Program-made: the position numbers and the translations under genes
Shown here: piece after piece, positions 36,908 through 45,707 of the stretch
How the letters are laid out: every line of letters begins with the position of its first letter
How positions within the stretch are numbered: position 1 is the stretch's first letter
The notes under the pieces: generated by a model
Database searches by the model: none
What the model saw: only the letters and a program-made list of their open reading frames with translations
Told to the model about the DNA's origin: nothing
NCBI RefSeq assembly: GCF_016405855.1
Contig: NZ_JAEFCA010000004.1
Coordinates: 158,075-222,074 of the forward strand
Length of the DNA stretch: 64,000 nucleotides
Origin: Flavobacterium sp. IB48
GTDB taxonomy: Bacteria > Bacteroidota > Bacteroidia > Flavobacteriales > Flavobacteriaceae
Reading direction: 5' to 3'

Positions 36908-38128
36908 TTACAATGAAATATCCCATTGTATTCTAAAGCGCCACCCTTCTTGTAAAGGAAGTGTTTTATCTTGAAAACTAAAATAACTTACCTCTGAAGT
37001 TAGTTTGTTTTTATGTCCTTTGAAAAACCAATTAAATGCCAATGTAGACTCGTCTTGTCTATTTTCTCTAATAGAATTATCAGGTCTATAGGCGGCATGC
37101 CGTCCAGCCATTTCTAAATGTTTTGGCCACCAGTCAAAAACATTATGGAAGAAATATCCAGCTTGAACATAATAGCCTTTCATTACAGTCATATCATTAT
37201 TATTGTATTTGTCTATAATTTCTTTGGTATGCCATTCGCTCTGCCAAGAAAAACCTCGATACATAAAAGCACTTTCTAAATTCCATTGATTGACTCTGTA
37301 TTGTCCTGGCAAACCATCTTCAAATCCGTCTAGAGAGCCTCCACCGGCTTGAGAGAAACGAGTGTAAGGGCTTCGGTTTGTAATGGCAGAAAAGGCAATA
37401 ATTGGAGTTGGTTTTTCATGAAATTCTAAATCACAACCTTCAAAATCAAGAAATCTACCTAGGAAATTCCATTGTGCTCTTCCAAAATACATTAAATGAT
37501 TATCGTCATTAGCAGTGCTTCCTCGTCCTGTACCTGTCAAAGCTGCGGCCCAATAGTTAAAGTCTGCAATTCCAGCGCCTTTTAAATGCCCATAAACTTC
37601 AACTCCTAATTGTCGGTCTACAGTAAAGGGACGGTTAATTAGTGAACGATCTACCATTTGCTGTTCACCGCTGCTAATAAAGCGTTCTCGCGTAAATTCC
37701 GTTTTCCATTGTCCAACTTTAAAGCTCAGAAAATCCCATTTCTCGATCATAATTCTAAAATCCAATAAATTGGACTGACTTAATTCATACTCCCAGTAAT
37801 ATTTAAGCCAAGGTTCAAAAGCATGACCGCCAATTTTTAATCTGGCACGATTTATTTTAAAAGTCGTTTTAGCATCTTGACTATAATCATCATAAGTTAA
37901 AGGGTCTGTGTCATTTGGTGTTGAAAAACGAAATTGAAGTCGGCTTGCCAATTGGAATAGAAATTTTTTGTCTCGAGTTTCTAATTCAATTCCTTTACTG
38001 CCATAACGAACATTCATTAGTTTGGTAGTGTCCTTTTCTTGCTGCGAAAATCCTTTGAAACCAATTAGTAAAAGAAAAACTAAGAGGGAATATTTAGAAA
38101 TGCGATTTGGTTTATTTGTGCTGTACAT
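36908..38128 (-). CDS. Porin of the OprP/OprO (phosphate-selective) type
   Basis: 406 aa from ATG 38128, which gives a normal signal peptide ending FKGFSQ; an earlier start at 38164 would overlap the preceding gene by 14 bp and is possible. Barrel-like sequence with FKINRARLKIGGHAFEPWLKYYWEYELSQ, SFKVGQWKTEFTRERF and YFGRAQWNF, all familiar from OprP-like porins, ending in RIQWDISL. Outer membrane. It sits in the sulfatase region, where a porin for sulfated substrates or sulfate/phosphate would fit. Confidence 0.87.
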   Translation of the reverse strand: MYSTNKPNRISKYSLLVFLLLIGFKGFSQQEKDTTKLMNVRYGSKGIELETRDKKFLFQLASRLQFRFSTPNDTDPLTYDDYSQDAKTTFKINRARLKIGGHAFEPWLKYYWEYELSQSNLLDFRIMIEKWDFLSFKVGQWKTEFTRERFISSGEQQMVDRSLINRPFTVDRQLGVEVYGHLKGAGIADFNYWAAALTGTGRGSTANDDNHLMYFGRAQWNFLGRFLDFEGCDLEFHEKPTPIIAFSAITNRSPYTRFSQAGGGSLDGFEDGLPGQYRVNQWNLESAFMYRGFSWQSEWHTKEIIDKYNNNDMTVMKGYYVQAGYFFHNVFDWWPKHLEMAGRHAAYRPDNSIRENRQDESTLAFNWFFKGHKNKLTSEVSYFSFQDKTLPLQEGWRFRIQWDISL

Positions 38129-38150
38129 AAGATCAATAGGTTGGTATAAA

Positions 38151-38732
38151 TTATTTTCCTCCAAAGTTTTTTGCGATTCCTAAACCAATTCCCCAGCTGT
38201 CATAAGCATTCCATTTGAAATCGTAGCTTGTAGTGCCAAAAATTTCCCATCCTTTAGGGAGTTCGTATCCATATTCAACTCTGGCACGTGTTAGGAAAAA
38301 ATCTTCTTCTTTGGCAAATTCACCTCCAAATCCTAAAAGAAAACTCCAATGCTCATTAGGTTTATAAATTCCCATTAGAGCAGGAGCAATAGGATAACTT
38401 CTTTCTACGGTTTCTTTGTCATTTCCGCTTTCATACACTTTTTCTACTTTGAATTTCTCAACAATAAAATCGGTATGTAGGCCAATTGCCCATTTTTCAT
38501 GAAATTGATAAGTGTAATCAATTCCCCATGCAGGAAGAGTCAATGTTTCACGATTTCCTTCTTCGTCCCGGCCTTCAAAAACGTGAACATGATTAATGGA
38601 AATTCCGATTTGATGATGCGGATTAAAAGTTTTTTCCTCATGTTCCTGTGCAGAAATTTTCTTAGAAAAAAGACTGATTAAGCAAAAAAAGAAAAGAAAA
38701 AAAGGTTTTAAAGAAGTGCTTTTATAGAACAT
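38151..38732 (-). CDS. Outer-membrane beta-barrel protein
   Basis: 193 aa. Signal peptide ending KKISAQ. The rest alternates as in small barrels: IGISINHVHVFEGRDEEG, WGIDYTYQFHEKWAIGLHTDFIVEKF, ALMGIYKPNEHWSFLLGFGGEF, RVEYGYELPKGWEIFGTTSYDFKW, ending FGGK. No enzyme motif. Its start lies just after the sulfatase terminator and its end abuts the OprP-like porin, so these two form one transcript. Confidence 0.82.
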   Translation of the reverse strand: MFYKSTSLKPFFLFFFCLISLFSKKISAQEHEEKTFNPHHQIGISINHVHVFEGRDEEGNRETLTLPAWGIDYTYQFHEKWAIGLHTDFIVEKFKVEKVYESGNDKETVERSYPIAPALMGIYKPNEHWSFLLGFGGEFAKEEDFFLTRARVEYGYELPKGWEIFGTTSYDFKWNAYDSWGIGLGIAKNFGGK

Positions 38733-38774
38733 TTGGCTTTTCTATTAATGAAACATTTACTTAAAATGAAAAAA

Positions 38775-38816
38775 AGAGGTGCGTTCAATCCTTTGATTCT
38801 AATTGAACGTACCTCT
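38775..38816 (-). terminator. Terminator between arylsulfatase and the barrel genes
   Basis: 15-bp stem AGAGGTGCGTTCAAT / ATTGAACGTACCTCT (one mismatch) with A-run at left and T-run at right. Lies 13 bp past the sulfatase stop, so the sulfatase message probably ends here. Confidence 0.88.
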
Positions 38817-38828
38817 CTTTTGTATTTT

Positions 38829-41267
38829 TTAGTCTCTTCCTAGAGCTCTTTTTGCGTCGTTGTTTAAGTCAGTATATTCAATTTTTCCAACACTAACGCC
38901 TACGCCTACAATTTCACCGCCTTTAAAAGTTCCAGGAGTTTTATATTCCTTACTAACAGAATCACCGCTGTCAAATCCAACACAAAGTCCATCTCCAGCA
39001 AGTGTAAATTTACCAGATTGTGTTCTCATTGGCCCAGATGCTACTTCTTTTCCGTCTATATATAATTTCATTGTTCCAAGAGATTCGCCATTTGGTCCTG
39101 CTTTTTCACGTGTGAATTCCATTCCAAAAACATGTTTTCCTGTTGTAATAGGCACATTTGAAGTGAATTTTTGCTCAGGAGCAATTCCTAAGAAATTGTA
39201 GACATAATTTAATTTTTTGTCTTTAACAAATAGTGTGTGACCTCCAAAACGAGAACCATGTGCAAAAAGTACTCCTGAAGCATTTGCGTCTTTTATGTCA
39301 ACGTCTGCTAAAATTTTATAAGAACGTCCACGAACATTCACAGCAACTCCTTCTGGGACAGGTGATGTTTTAGGATAATATTTATAAAGATCGCGAGGTG
39401 GTTCAGAAGAAGGTCTTTCAATTCCTAAAACTTCGATTGCGGAACGGTCATCAAGAGGCAATACTAAATTTTTAGCTGCTTCATCATTCCAGTCTTTAAT
39501 TAGTTCTTTTAATTTATCCGGATATTTTTTAGCTAAGTTATTTACTTCTGCTCGGTCAATATCCGTATTGTATAATTCCCATTCGTCCTTGTCAAAGTTG
39601 CCTTTTCCTACCAATGGAGTATGCAAAGCAACAGCTTTCCAGCCATCTTTCCATAAAGCGCGGCTTCCTAACATGGCAAAGTACTGAATATGTTTTTGTG
39701 TTTTTGTATTCGGAGCGGCATCAAATGTGTAGCGCATAGAAACTCCTGATATTGGATATTGTGGAACGCCTCTATATGTTTTTGGCATTTCTAGACCGCA
39801 AATGTCCAATATTGTAGGTACTATATCAGTTGAATGATGAAATTGGTCACGAACAACTCCTTTCGCTTTTATTCCTTTTGGCCATGAAATCACTAAAGGA
39901 TCACAAGTTCCTCCAGCATATTCACTGTATCTTTTGAACATTTTAAAAGGGGTAGAAAATGCAGCAGCCCAACCAGTAGGATAATGTTCGTAAGTGTCTG
40001 GACTTCCTAATTTGTCAATATATTTTAAGTTCTCTTTTAATTCATCAGGATAGCCGTTAAAGAATTTATTCTCGTTTACAGATCCTGTTGGAGAACCTTC
40101 GCCAGAAGCGCCATTATCGGCAGCATAAATAACAACAGTATTTTCTAATTGGCCAGTTTGCTCTAAATAATCAATTATACGGCCAACCTGAGCATCTGTA
40201 TATTCAGAGAAACCAGCATATACTTCAGCTAATCTAGAGAATAATTTTTTCTCATCAGCGCTTAATTTATTCCAATCTAATACTTCGTCACCTGGATTTG
40301 CAACGCCAGGAGGAAGCGGATTGAAATTTGCGTAAGTAGTTCCTTTCGGGATTACTCCTTTTGCAATCATTCTTGGCAATGCCCATTTGCGGTAAGCATC
40401 ATAACCTTCATCAAATTTACCTTTGTATTTTGCAATATATTCCTCAGGAGCTTGATGCGGAGCATGATTGGCACCTGGACAATACCACATGTACCAAGGT
40501 TTAGAAGGGTTTGTCGCTTTTTGGTCTTTAAGGAACTCTAATGCATGATCAGCTAAGTCCTGAGATAAATGATAGCCTTCTTCTGGAGTTTTCGGAGGTT
40601 CAACAAAATGGTTGTCTTCTACTAAGTCTGGATACCATTGATTGGTTTCTCCGCCAAGGAAACCATAAAAACGATCAAATCCCATTTGCAAAGGCCAAGT
40701 GCTTCGATCTCCCCCTGAAGCTACATCCTGCTCAGGAACATTATGATCTTTTCCTATCCAGAAAGTACTCCAGCCGTTATCTTGTAGAATTTGCCCAATT
40801 GTAGCAACTTGTTTAGGCAGTCGTCCGCTTCCGCCAGGAAAACCAGCAGCAGCTTCTGTAATCGCTGCCATACCATTAAGATGATGATTTCTTCCTGTTA
40901 GCAATGTCGATCTTGTTGGAGAACACAAGGCTGTAGTATGCCATTGTGAATAAGTGATTCCGTTATCGGCTAGTCTTTGCATGGTAGGCATATTGATAGC
41001 TCCACCATAAGGCGACCAAGCAGCAAGTCCGGTATCATCATATAAAATAAATAAGATGTTTGGAGATCCTGCAGGAGCTTTTTTAGGAGAATATGGTGCC
41101 CAGTCTTCTTTTGAATCACGTACATCTAATGCTATTTTACCTTTAAAGGTTTCTTTGGTTACCTGCTGAGGATCTGCTTGAGCAAGTGTTTTATAGGAAA
41201 TACCTAGCGAAAAGCAAAATAGAAGAGTGAAAATACTTTTCAGAATTAATTGTTTACTGACTTTCAT
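38829..41267 (-). CDS. Arylsulfatase (Cys-type, secreted)
   Basis: 812 aa. Signal peptide ending KTLAQ. Alkaline-phosphatase-fold sulfatase with metal-binding NILFILYDDTG (Asp77, Asp78) and the maturation motif CSPTR at Cys115, which becomes formylglycine; the second conserved segment TGRNHHLNG follows. Further sites: FWIGKDHN, ADNGASGEG and CDPLVISWPKG. A C-terminal ~150-residue beta domain (GRSYKILADVDI...YIDGKEVASG) looks concanavalin/LamG-like. Layout resembles the Pseudomonas AtsA group. It hydrolyses sulfate esters in the periplasm or outside. Confidence 0.94.
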   Translation of the reverse strand: MKVSKQLILKSIFTLLFCFSLGISYKTLAQADPQQVTKETFKGKIALDVRDSKEDWAPYSPKKAPAGSPNILFILYDDTGLAAWSPYGGAINMPTMQRLADNGITYSQWHTTALCSPTRSTLLTGRNHHLNGMAAITEAAAGFPGGSGRLPKQVATIGQILQDNGWSTFWIGKDHNVPEQDVASGGDRSTWPLQMGFDRFYGFLGGETNQWYPDLVEDNHFVEPPKTPEEGYHLSQDLADHALEFLKDQKATNPSKPWYMWYCPGANHAPHQAPEEYIAKYKGKFDEGYDAYRKWALPRMIAKGVIPKGTTYANFNPLPPGVANPGDEVLDWNKLSADEKKLFSRLAEVYAGFSEYTDAQVGRIIDYLEQTGQLENTVVIYAADNGASGEGSPTGSVNENKFFNGYPDELKENLKYIDKLGSPDTYEHYPTGWAAAFSTPFKMFKRYSEYAGGTCDPLVISWPKGIKAKGVVRDQFHHSTDIVPTILDICGLEMPKTYRGVPQYPISGVSMRYTFDAAPNTKTQKHIQYFAMLGSRALWKDGWKAVALHTPLVGKGNFDKDEWELYNTDIDRAEVNNLAKKYPDKLKELIKDWNDEAAKNLVLPLDDRSAIEVLGIERPSSEPPRDLYKYYPKTSPVPEGVAVNVRGRSYKILADVDIKDANASGVLFAHGSRFGGHTLFVKDKKLNYVYNFLGIAPEQKFTSNVPITTGKHVFGMEFTREKAGPNGESLGTMKLYIDGKEVASGPMRTQSGKFTLAGDGLCVGFDSGDSVSKEYKTPGTFKGGEIVGVGVSVGKIEYTDLNNDAKRALGRD

Positions 41268-41652
41268 GATTGAAGTTGTTAATTAATAATCTTTATGAGG
41301 GTATTTTTTTAACTTTTGGATAAGAAAGAGCAATCGGAAAAAATAAGGCTATTATTTATTTCAGAATTAAAATGTTTTAGAGGCGTTTAGTTTCTTAAGA
41401 TTTGGAGTAGATATCTCAAAATTAGATATTCTTAAAACAAAAGGGCATTTTAAAAGGAAGCAACTTGTTTCATTTTATAATTTGCAACATAAAAAACAAG
41501 TTTTAGAACAATGGACGCTGTATGTTTTAAGAATAGTTTTATTTATGAGCGGAAAAATCAAACAAAAAGAAAATGATTTGTTTTCGTAAAAAGACACCTT
41601 TTTAAACTATAATATTTAAATTTGCAGCCAAAATAATAACAACACAACTCTT
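41268..41652. other. 385-bp divergent intergenic region, arylsulfatase/pyrD
   Basis: Very AT-rich and without an open frame. It must hold promoters for both genes. AGATATCT-type palindromes lie near 41410-41435. Apart from the pyrD -7 box, I recognise nothing else. Confidence 0.5.
41617..41624 (+). promoter_or_regulatory. -7 box for pyrD
   Basis: TAAATTTG (TAnnTTTG), 28 nt before ATG 41653. Confidence 0.55.
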
Positions 41653-42687
41653 ATGTATAAATTGATAATTCGCCCGATACTTTTTTGTTTTGATCCCGAA
41701 AAAGTGCATTATTTTACTTTTTCTTTTGTAAAATTCATTTCAAAAATCCCAGGAGTTTCGGCAATTATAAGATCAATTTATGAAGTAAAAGATGCTCGAT
41801 TAGAAAGAGAAGTTTTCGGAATTAAATTTAAAAATCCGGTTGGACTTGCAGCTGGTTTTGATAAAGATGCAAAACTATACAAAGAACTTGGCGATTTTGG
41901 TTTTGGTTTTATCGAAATCGGAACGGTAACGCCAGTTGGACAAGAAGGAAACCCAAAAAAACGTTTATTTAGATTAAAAGAAGACCAAGCGATTATTAAC
42001 CGAATGGGGTTTAATAATGGAGGTGTTCTAGAAGCTGTAGAGCGTTTGAAAAAGAATTCGGGTGTTTTAATTGGAGGAAATATCGGAAAAAATAAAGTGA
42101 CAGATAATGAAGATGCTGTAAAAGATTATATCATTTGTTTTGATGCGCTTTACAATCATGTAGACTATTTTGTTGTGAATGTAAGTTCACCAAATACACC
42201 AAATTTGAGAGCTCTACAAGATAAAGAACCATTAACGGCTTTGCTGCAAACTTTGCAAAACAGAAATGTTGAAAAGCAAAAAATAAGCACTCAAAAAGTA
42301 AAACCAATTCTTTTAAAAATTGCACCAGACTTAACAGACGAGCAATTATTGGATATTATTGATATTGTAAAAACAACTCAGATTGCAGGTGTAATTGCAA
42401 CTAATACAACTATTTCAAGAGAAGGATTACAATCTGCCAATCAAACGGAAACTGGAGGTTTGTCTGGAAAACCTTTAACAAAACGTTCAACAGAAGTAAT
42501 TCGTTTTCTTTCAGAAAAAAGCAATAAAGCATTCCCAATTATTGGGGTAGGCGGAATTCATTCTGCAGATGATGCGATTGAAAAACTAAATGCTGGAGCA
42601 AGCTTAGTGCAATTGTATACAGGTTTTATTTACGAAGGCCCAGCTTTGATAAAAGCAATTAACAAAAAGGTTTTAGGGCAGTTGTAA
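41653..42687 (+). CDS. pyrD: Dihydroorotate dehydrogenase (quinone), class 2
   Basis: 344 aa. Pyrimidine synthesis: oxidises dihydroorotate to orotate with FMN and menaquinone, at the inner membrane face. The N-terminal helical extension [20 protein letters not shown] segment is the class-2 membrane-docking part. FMN/substrate residues: [49 protein letters not shown] with the catalytic Ser, [17 protein letters not shown] and [15 protein letters not shown]. The 3' end overlaps the converging DUF3307 gene by 15 bp. Confidence 0.96.
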   Translation: MYKLIIRPILFCFDPEKVHYFTFSFVKFISKIPGVSAIIRSIYEVKDARLEREVFGIKFKNPVGLAAGFDKDAKLYKELGDFGFGFIEIGTVTPVGQEGNPKKRLFRLKEDQAIINRMGFNNGGVLEAVERLKKNSGVLIGGNIGKNKVTDNEDAVKDYIICFDALYNHVDYFVVNVSSPNTPNLRALQDKEPLTALLQTLQNRNVEKQKISTQKVKPILLKIAPDLTDEQLLDIIDIVKTTQIAGVIATNTTISREGLQSANQTETGGLSGKPLTKRSTEVIRFLSEKSNKAFPIIGVGGIHSADDAIEKLNAGASLVQLYTGFIYEGPALIKAINKKVLGQL

Positions 42688-43389
42688 AAGAAGTGTTTGA
42701 ACTAAAAGGCCTGCAAGTATTGCAATACCAAAACTAATTAAAGTTCCGATCATTACATATTCTGTCAATTTTCGGTCTTTGGCTTCTTTTAAATCTCCAA
42801 ACCTAAAAATAGATTTGGCGGCTAGTAGAAAACCAATCGCTTCAAAATGTCCGGTTATGATAAAACCGAAAACAAATAAGCGTTCTAAAATACCAATATA
42901 ATTTCCGGCAGCTATCAGAGAATTATCCTGATGGCTGTTTTTGCTTTCAGGAGCCCATATCGAAATTATGGTTTTGATAAAAATAGAAGTTGGTTTAGTT
43001 ATCAGTAAAATTCCGGTAAGTAAAATCCAGAACGCATTATCTTGCCAGAAATTGATTATCGTTTTGTTTTCATATATAAGAACGACACCAATTAAAACAA
43101 GAATATGCGCAGCTTGGTCGACAACAAACCAAGTGCGTTTGGTTTTCTTTTTTTGGAAATTTAATTTGATTAAATCGATGATGCCATGAGTAACGGCAAT
43201 TAAAACAGCATATGGTATAAAACTGATTTCTCCTGCTAGAATTGCGGCTAAAACTCCATGAAGTAAAATATGGATATATAAGTAAATGCTTTTATGTTTT
43301 TTAGCTTCTTTATCGGTGACCCAAGAATTAGGTTGCCAAATAAAATCTCCTAATAAATGGGCGAGAAACAATTTTATAAATAAGATCAT
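42673..43389 (-). CDS. DUF3307 multi-pass membrane protein
   Basis: 238 aa with about six or seven predicted transmembrane helices. The N-terminus [28 protein letters not shown] carries the DUF3307 HxxxDFxxQ pattern (His11, Asp15, Gln18), and [11 protein letters not shown] then [11 protein letters not shown] give two more conserved His/Asp positions, suggesting an intramembrane metal site or enzyme-like function. Overlaps satD by 4 bp (ATGA), so translation is coupled. No function known; SatD partnership suggests it acts downstream of SatD signalling (inference). Confidence 0.87.
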   Translation of the reverse strand: MILFIKLFLAHLLGDFIWQPNSWVTDKEAKKHKSIYLYIHILLHGVLAAILAGEISFIPYAVLIAVTHGIIDLIKLNFQKKKTKRTWFVVDQAAHILVLIGVVLIYENKTIINFWQDNAFWILLTGILLITKPTSIFIKTIISIWAPESKNSHQDNSLIAAGNYIGILERLFVFGFIITGHFEAIGFLLAAKSIFRFGDLKEAKDRKLTEYVMIGTLISFGIAILAGLLVQTLLLQLP

Positions 43390-44000
43390 GAGGCTGTAAA
43401 TTGTTTTATTTGTTTTCTAAAATATCGATCTAAATTAAGAACCAGATCAAACTGAGCGCGCTTTTGTCTTCGGCTAACGGCAGCCTGATTTATACCTAGT
43501 TTTTGGCCCAATTCGTCTTGAGACAATTTTGGATTTTCAATAGCAACGGCAACAAATTCTGCTGATTGCACGAGCCAGTTGTCCATAAAAGTTAAAGCCA
43601 ATTGCAGCATTAAATTCAGTTTTTCATCAAAATCTAAATCTCCTGTTCGCATGGCTAAAGTTACTTTTTGCTTCTTTAAAGTTTCAAAAAGTTCTCCCGA
43701 ATTAATAAACGCAGAACCATTGCTTTCAGATATCCTTTCGGCAGTATGAGTTTTATCTCCAAATCCGATGCTCATACGGGCATCAGACTTTATAGTTCTT
43801 AAATGTGCTTTTATCAAAATAGCGGCCAACAGTGCATCTTCGGGATTACTAACTTCAATTTGAAATTCGTCTCCTCGATAGACTTCCCATTGGTTTGGCG
43901 CTTTGCCAAACGGAACCAAGATTTTCTTTAAATCTTCAACCCAATGTTCTGATTTCTGTTGTCTTGAACCAATTATATCACCTGTAATTACACTAGTCAT
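43386..44000 (-). CDS. satD: SatD-family protein: cyclase-like domain plus helix-turn-helix
   Basis: 204 aa. Residues 1-110 read like a class III nucleotidyl-cyclase/GGDEF palm domain: ITGDIIGSR (Asp8) at strand 1, YRGDEFQIEV (Asp44, Glu45) at the hairpin, ARMSIGFGD (75-82), and SNGSAFINSGELFETL where cyclases have 'G..vN.a.rl'. Residues about 158-184 (LSQDELGQKLGINQAAVSRRQ) form a sigma-70-region-4-like HTH. No membrane segment. SatD was named in the Streptococcus mutans sat locus; its activity is unproven. ATGA overlap with DUF3307. It is preceded by an unusual operator array. Confidence 0.88.
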   Translation of the reverse strand: MTSVITGDIIGSRQQKSEHWVEDLKKILVPFGKAPNQWEVYRGDEFQIEVSNPEDALLAAILIKAHLRTIKSDARMSIGFGDKTHTAERISESNGSAFINSGELFETLKKQKVTLAMRTGDLDFDEKLNLMLQLALTFMDNWLVQSAEFVAVAIENPKLSQDELGQKLGINQAAVSRRQKRAQFDLVLNLDRYFRKQIKQFTAS

Positions 44001-44004
44001 AAAT

Positions 44005-44012
44005 CAAATATA
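44005..44012 (-). promoter_or_regulatory. -7 box for satD
   Basis: Minus-strand TATATTTG (TAnnTTTG), only 4 nt from the satD ATG at 44000; implies a leaderless or nearly leaderless message. The first operator dyad begins 22 bp further upstream. Confidence 0.5.
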
Positions 44013-44034
44013 ATTAAAAAATTATAAACTTTAT

Positions 44035-44136
44035 ATTACAAATATACGTAATAAAATTATCTATTACGTTTTTTGGTAATATTTTATATTATTACGTTTT
44101 TCGGTAATTTTTTGATGTATGCTTGTTTTGTGTAAT
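44035..44136. promoter_or_regulatory. Periodic operator array, ATTAC-N8-GTAAT x3 (+1 degenerate), 28-bp period
   Basis: Exact dyads ATTAC-N8-GTAAT at 44035-44052, 44063-44080 and 44091-44108. A fourth position, 44119-44136, keeps the GTAAT half in phase (left half ATGCT). Start-to-start spacing is 28 bp each time; spacers of 10 bp are AT-rich and differ in sequence. Located in the 210-bp divergent region between satD and the HMG-CoA-lyase-like gene. SatD's HTH is the obvious candidate binder. Confidence 0.8.
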
Positions 44137-44210
44137 AATAGACTTCACATAAAATTCTCTTTTATTTCATTAAAAAAGAAACTAACTTAGCCTTTAGAAA
44201 AGAATACGCT

Positions 44211-45077
44211 TTGAACAAAGAAATCAAAATCATCGAATGCCCTCGAGATGCCATGCAAGGCATTAAGGATTTTATTCCAACAAAAAATAAAGTTACTTAC
44301 ATACAAGCTTTGTTGCGAGTTGGCTTTGATACCATCGATTTTGGAAGTTTTGTTTCTCCAAAAGCTATTCCGCAAATGCAGGATACTGCCGCCGTTTTAG
44401 AACAGCTTGATTTATCTCAAACAACAAGCAAATTGTTATCTATTATTGCCAATACGCAAGGTGCAATCACGGCTTCAGAATATGAGCAGATTCAATATTT
44501 AGGTTTTCCTTTTTCCATTTCAGAGAACTTTCAGATGCGTAACACGCACAAAACTATCGCAGAATCTTTGGTCACTTTAGAAGAAATTCTAGAAGTTGCC
44601 AATAAGAAAAACAAAGAAGTAGTAACGTATCTTTCAATGGGATTCGGAAATCCGTATGGAGATCCATGGAATGTTGAAATAGTAGCCGAATGGACTGAGA
44701 AATTGGCCGGAATGGGAGTAAAAATTCTATCACTTTCAGATACAGTCGGAACTTCTACGCCGGAAGTAATAACCTATTTGTTTTCAGATTTAATTCCGAA
44801 ATATCCTCAAATTGAGTTTGGTGCTCATCTTCATACAACACCAGAAAGCTGGTTCGAAAAAATTGATGCTGCCGCAAAAGCAGGCTGTATTCGTTTTGAT
44901 GGAGCTATTCAAGGTTTTGGCGGCTGCCCAATGGCGACCGATAAGCTAACAGGAAATATGCCAACAGAAAAATTGGTTTCTTATTTTACTGCCAATAAAA
45001 AAATAACAGGACTTAATTCTCTTAGTTTTGAAAGTGCGTATAATGAAGCTTCGAAATTGTTTGGAAAGTTTCATTAA
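44211..45077 (+). CDS. Hydroxymethylglutaryl-CoA lyase-like (HMGL) protein
   Basis: 288 aa TIM-barrel lyase of the HMGL-like family. Visible catalytic elements: ECPRDAMQGI (Arg12, Asp13), FGAHLHTTPESW with two His as metal ligands, and the mobile-loop Cys in GFGGCPMATDKLTGN. HMG-CoA lyase makes acetyl-CoA and acetoacetate at the end of leucine degradation. The start is TTG at 44211; no ATG lies in frame upstream, and the first codons (NKEIKIIECPRD) fit the family, so I do not consider it truncated. Cytosolic. Confidence 0.88.
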   Translation: MNKEIKIIECPRDAMQGIKDFIPTKNKVTYIQALLRVGFDTIDFGSFVSPKAIPQMQDTAAVLEQLDLSQTTSKLLSIIANTQGAITASEYEQIQYLGFPFSISENFQMRNTHKTIAESLVTLEEILEVANKKNKEVVTYLSMGFGNPYGDPWNVEIVAEWTEKLAGMGVKILSLSDTVGTSTPEVITYLFSDLIPKYPQIEFGAHLHTTPESWFEKIDAAAKAGCIRFDGAIQGFGGCPMATDKLTGNMPTEKLVSYFTANKKITGLNSLSFESAYNEASKLFGKFH

Positions 45078-45155
45078 AAAATAGTTATATTTTCTTACTT
45101 TAGATAATGATTGCAGAAATAATGCGTTACATTTATTATTGATATAATTATTATC

Positions 45156-45707
45156 ATGAGATCAAGATTATTAAGTAAAATTTTAAGCTTACTATTTTCA
45201 GTTTTTTTATTATTTTCCTGCTCTAGCGATTTAAATTTCGATCAGGTGAACGATTTTAAGATTGAGCCTGTTTTTGTTGCCAACTTAGCATATTTTAATG
45301 TTCCTGCAAATAGACTTATAGATGATGGCGGAACCAATATTATATATGACGTAAGAGATTTTGATGTTTTTAAAAATAAATTTTTTACAGAACGCCTTAA
45401 GAAAGCTGAATTTGATTTTGAAGTCGAAAATAATATCGAGCGTACTTTTGTCTTAAATATGCTTTTGCTTGACAAAGACAATCAAGTCTTAGAAACAATA
45501 TCTTTTAATGTTCCATCCTATAAAGGAACGCCAAATGTTATAAAATATCCCACAGAAGTTTTTGAAAACACACGATTAGACCTTTTAAAACAAACCCAAA
45601 AAATTGGTTTTGTTGTATTAATTGCTGCTGGACCTCCTTTAAATGCTAACAGTGAAGGAAATTTAAGATTGAGATCCAGTGCAACGGCTTATTTAGTAAT
45701 CGAATGA
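45156..45707 (+). CDS. Lipoprotein of unknown function, partner of DUF5723
   Basis: 183 aa. Signal peptide with lipobox LFSC (Cys at about residue 22). Then FDQVNDFKIEPVFVANLAYFNVPA and an all-beta-looking domain. No recognised motif or metal site. It overlaps the next gene by 4 bp (ATGA), so the pair is translated together and probably works together at the outer membrane. I cannot name a family. Confidence 0.75.
   Translation: MRSRLLSKILSLLFSVFLLFSCSSDLNFDQVNDFKIEPVFVANLAYFNVPANRLIDDGGTNIIYDVRDFDVFKNKFFTERLKKAEFDFEVENNIERTFVLNMLLLDKDNQVLETISFNVPSYKGTPNVIKYPTEVFENTRLDLLKQTQKIGFVVLIAAGPPLNANSEGNLRLRSSATAYLVIE

Noticed and set aside
44035..44136. CRISPR or iteron interpretation of the 28-bp periodic array
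   Set aside because: Repeats are 18-bp dyads with only 10-bp AT-rich spacers inside a divergent promoter region; an operator array fits better, and no replication gene is near.
44211..45077. Truncated HMG-CoA lyase because of its TTG start
   Set aside because: The sequence begins at the normal family position and the catalytic residues are all present; a TTG start is simpler.
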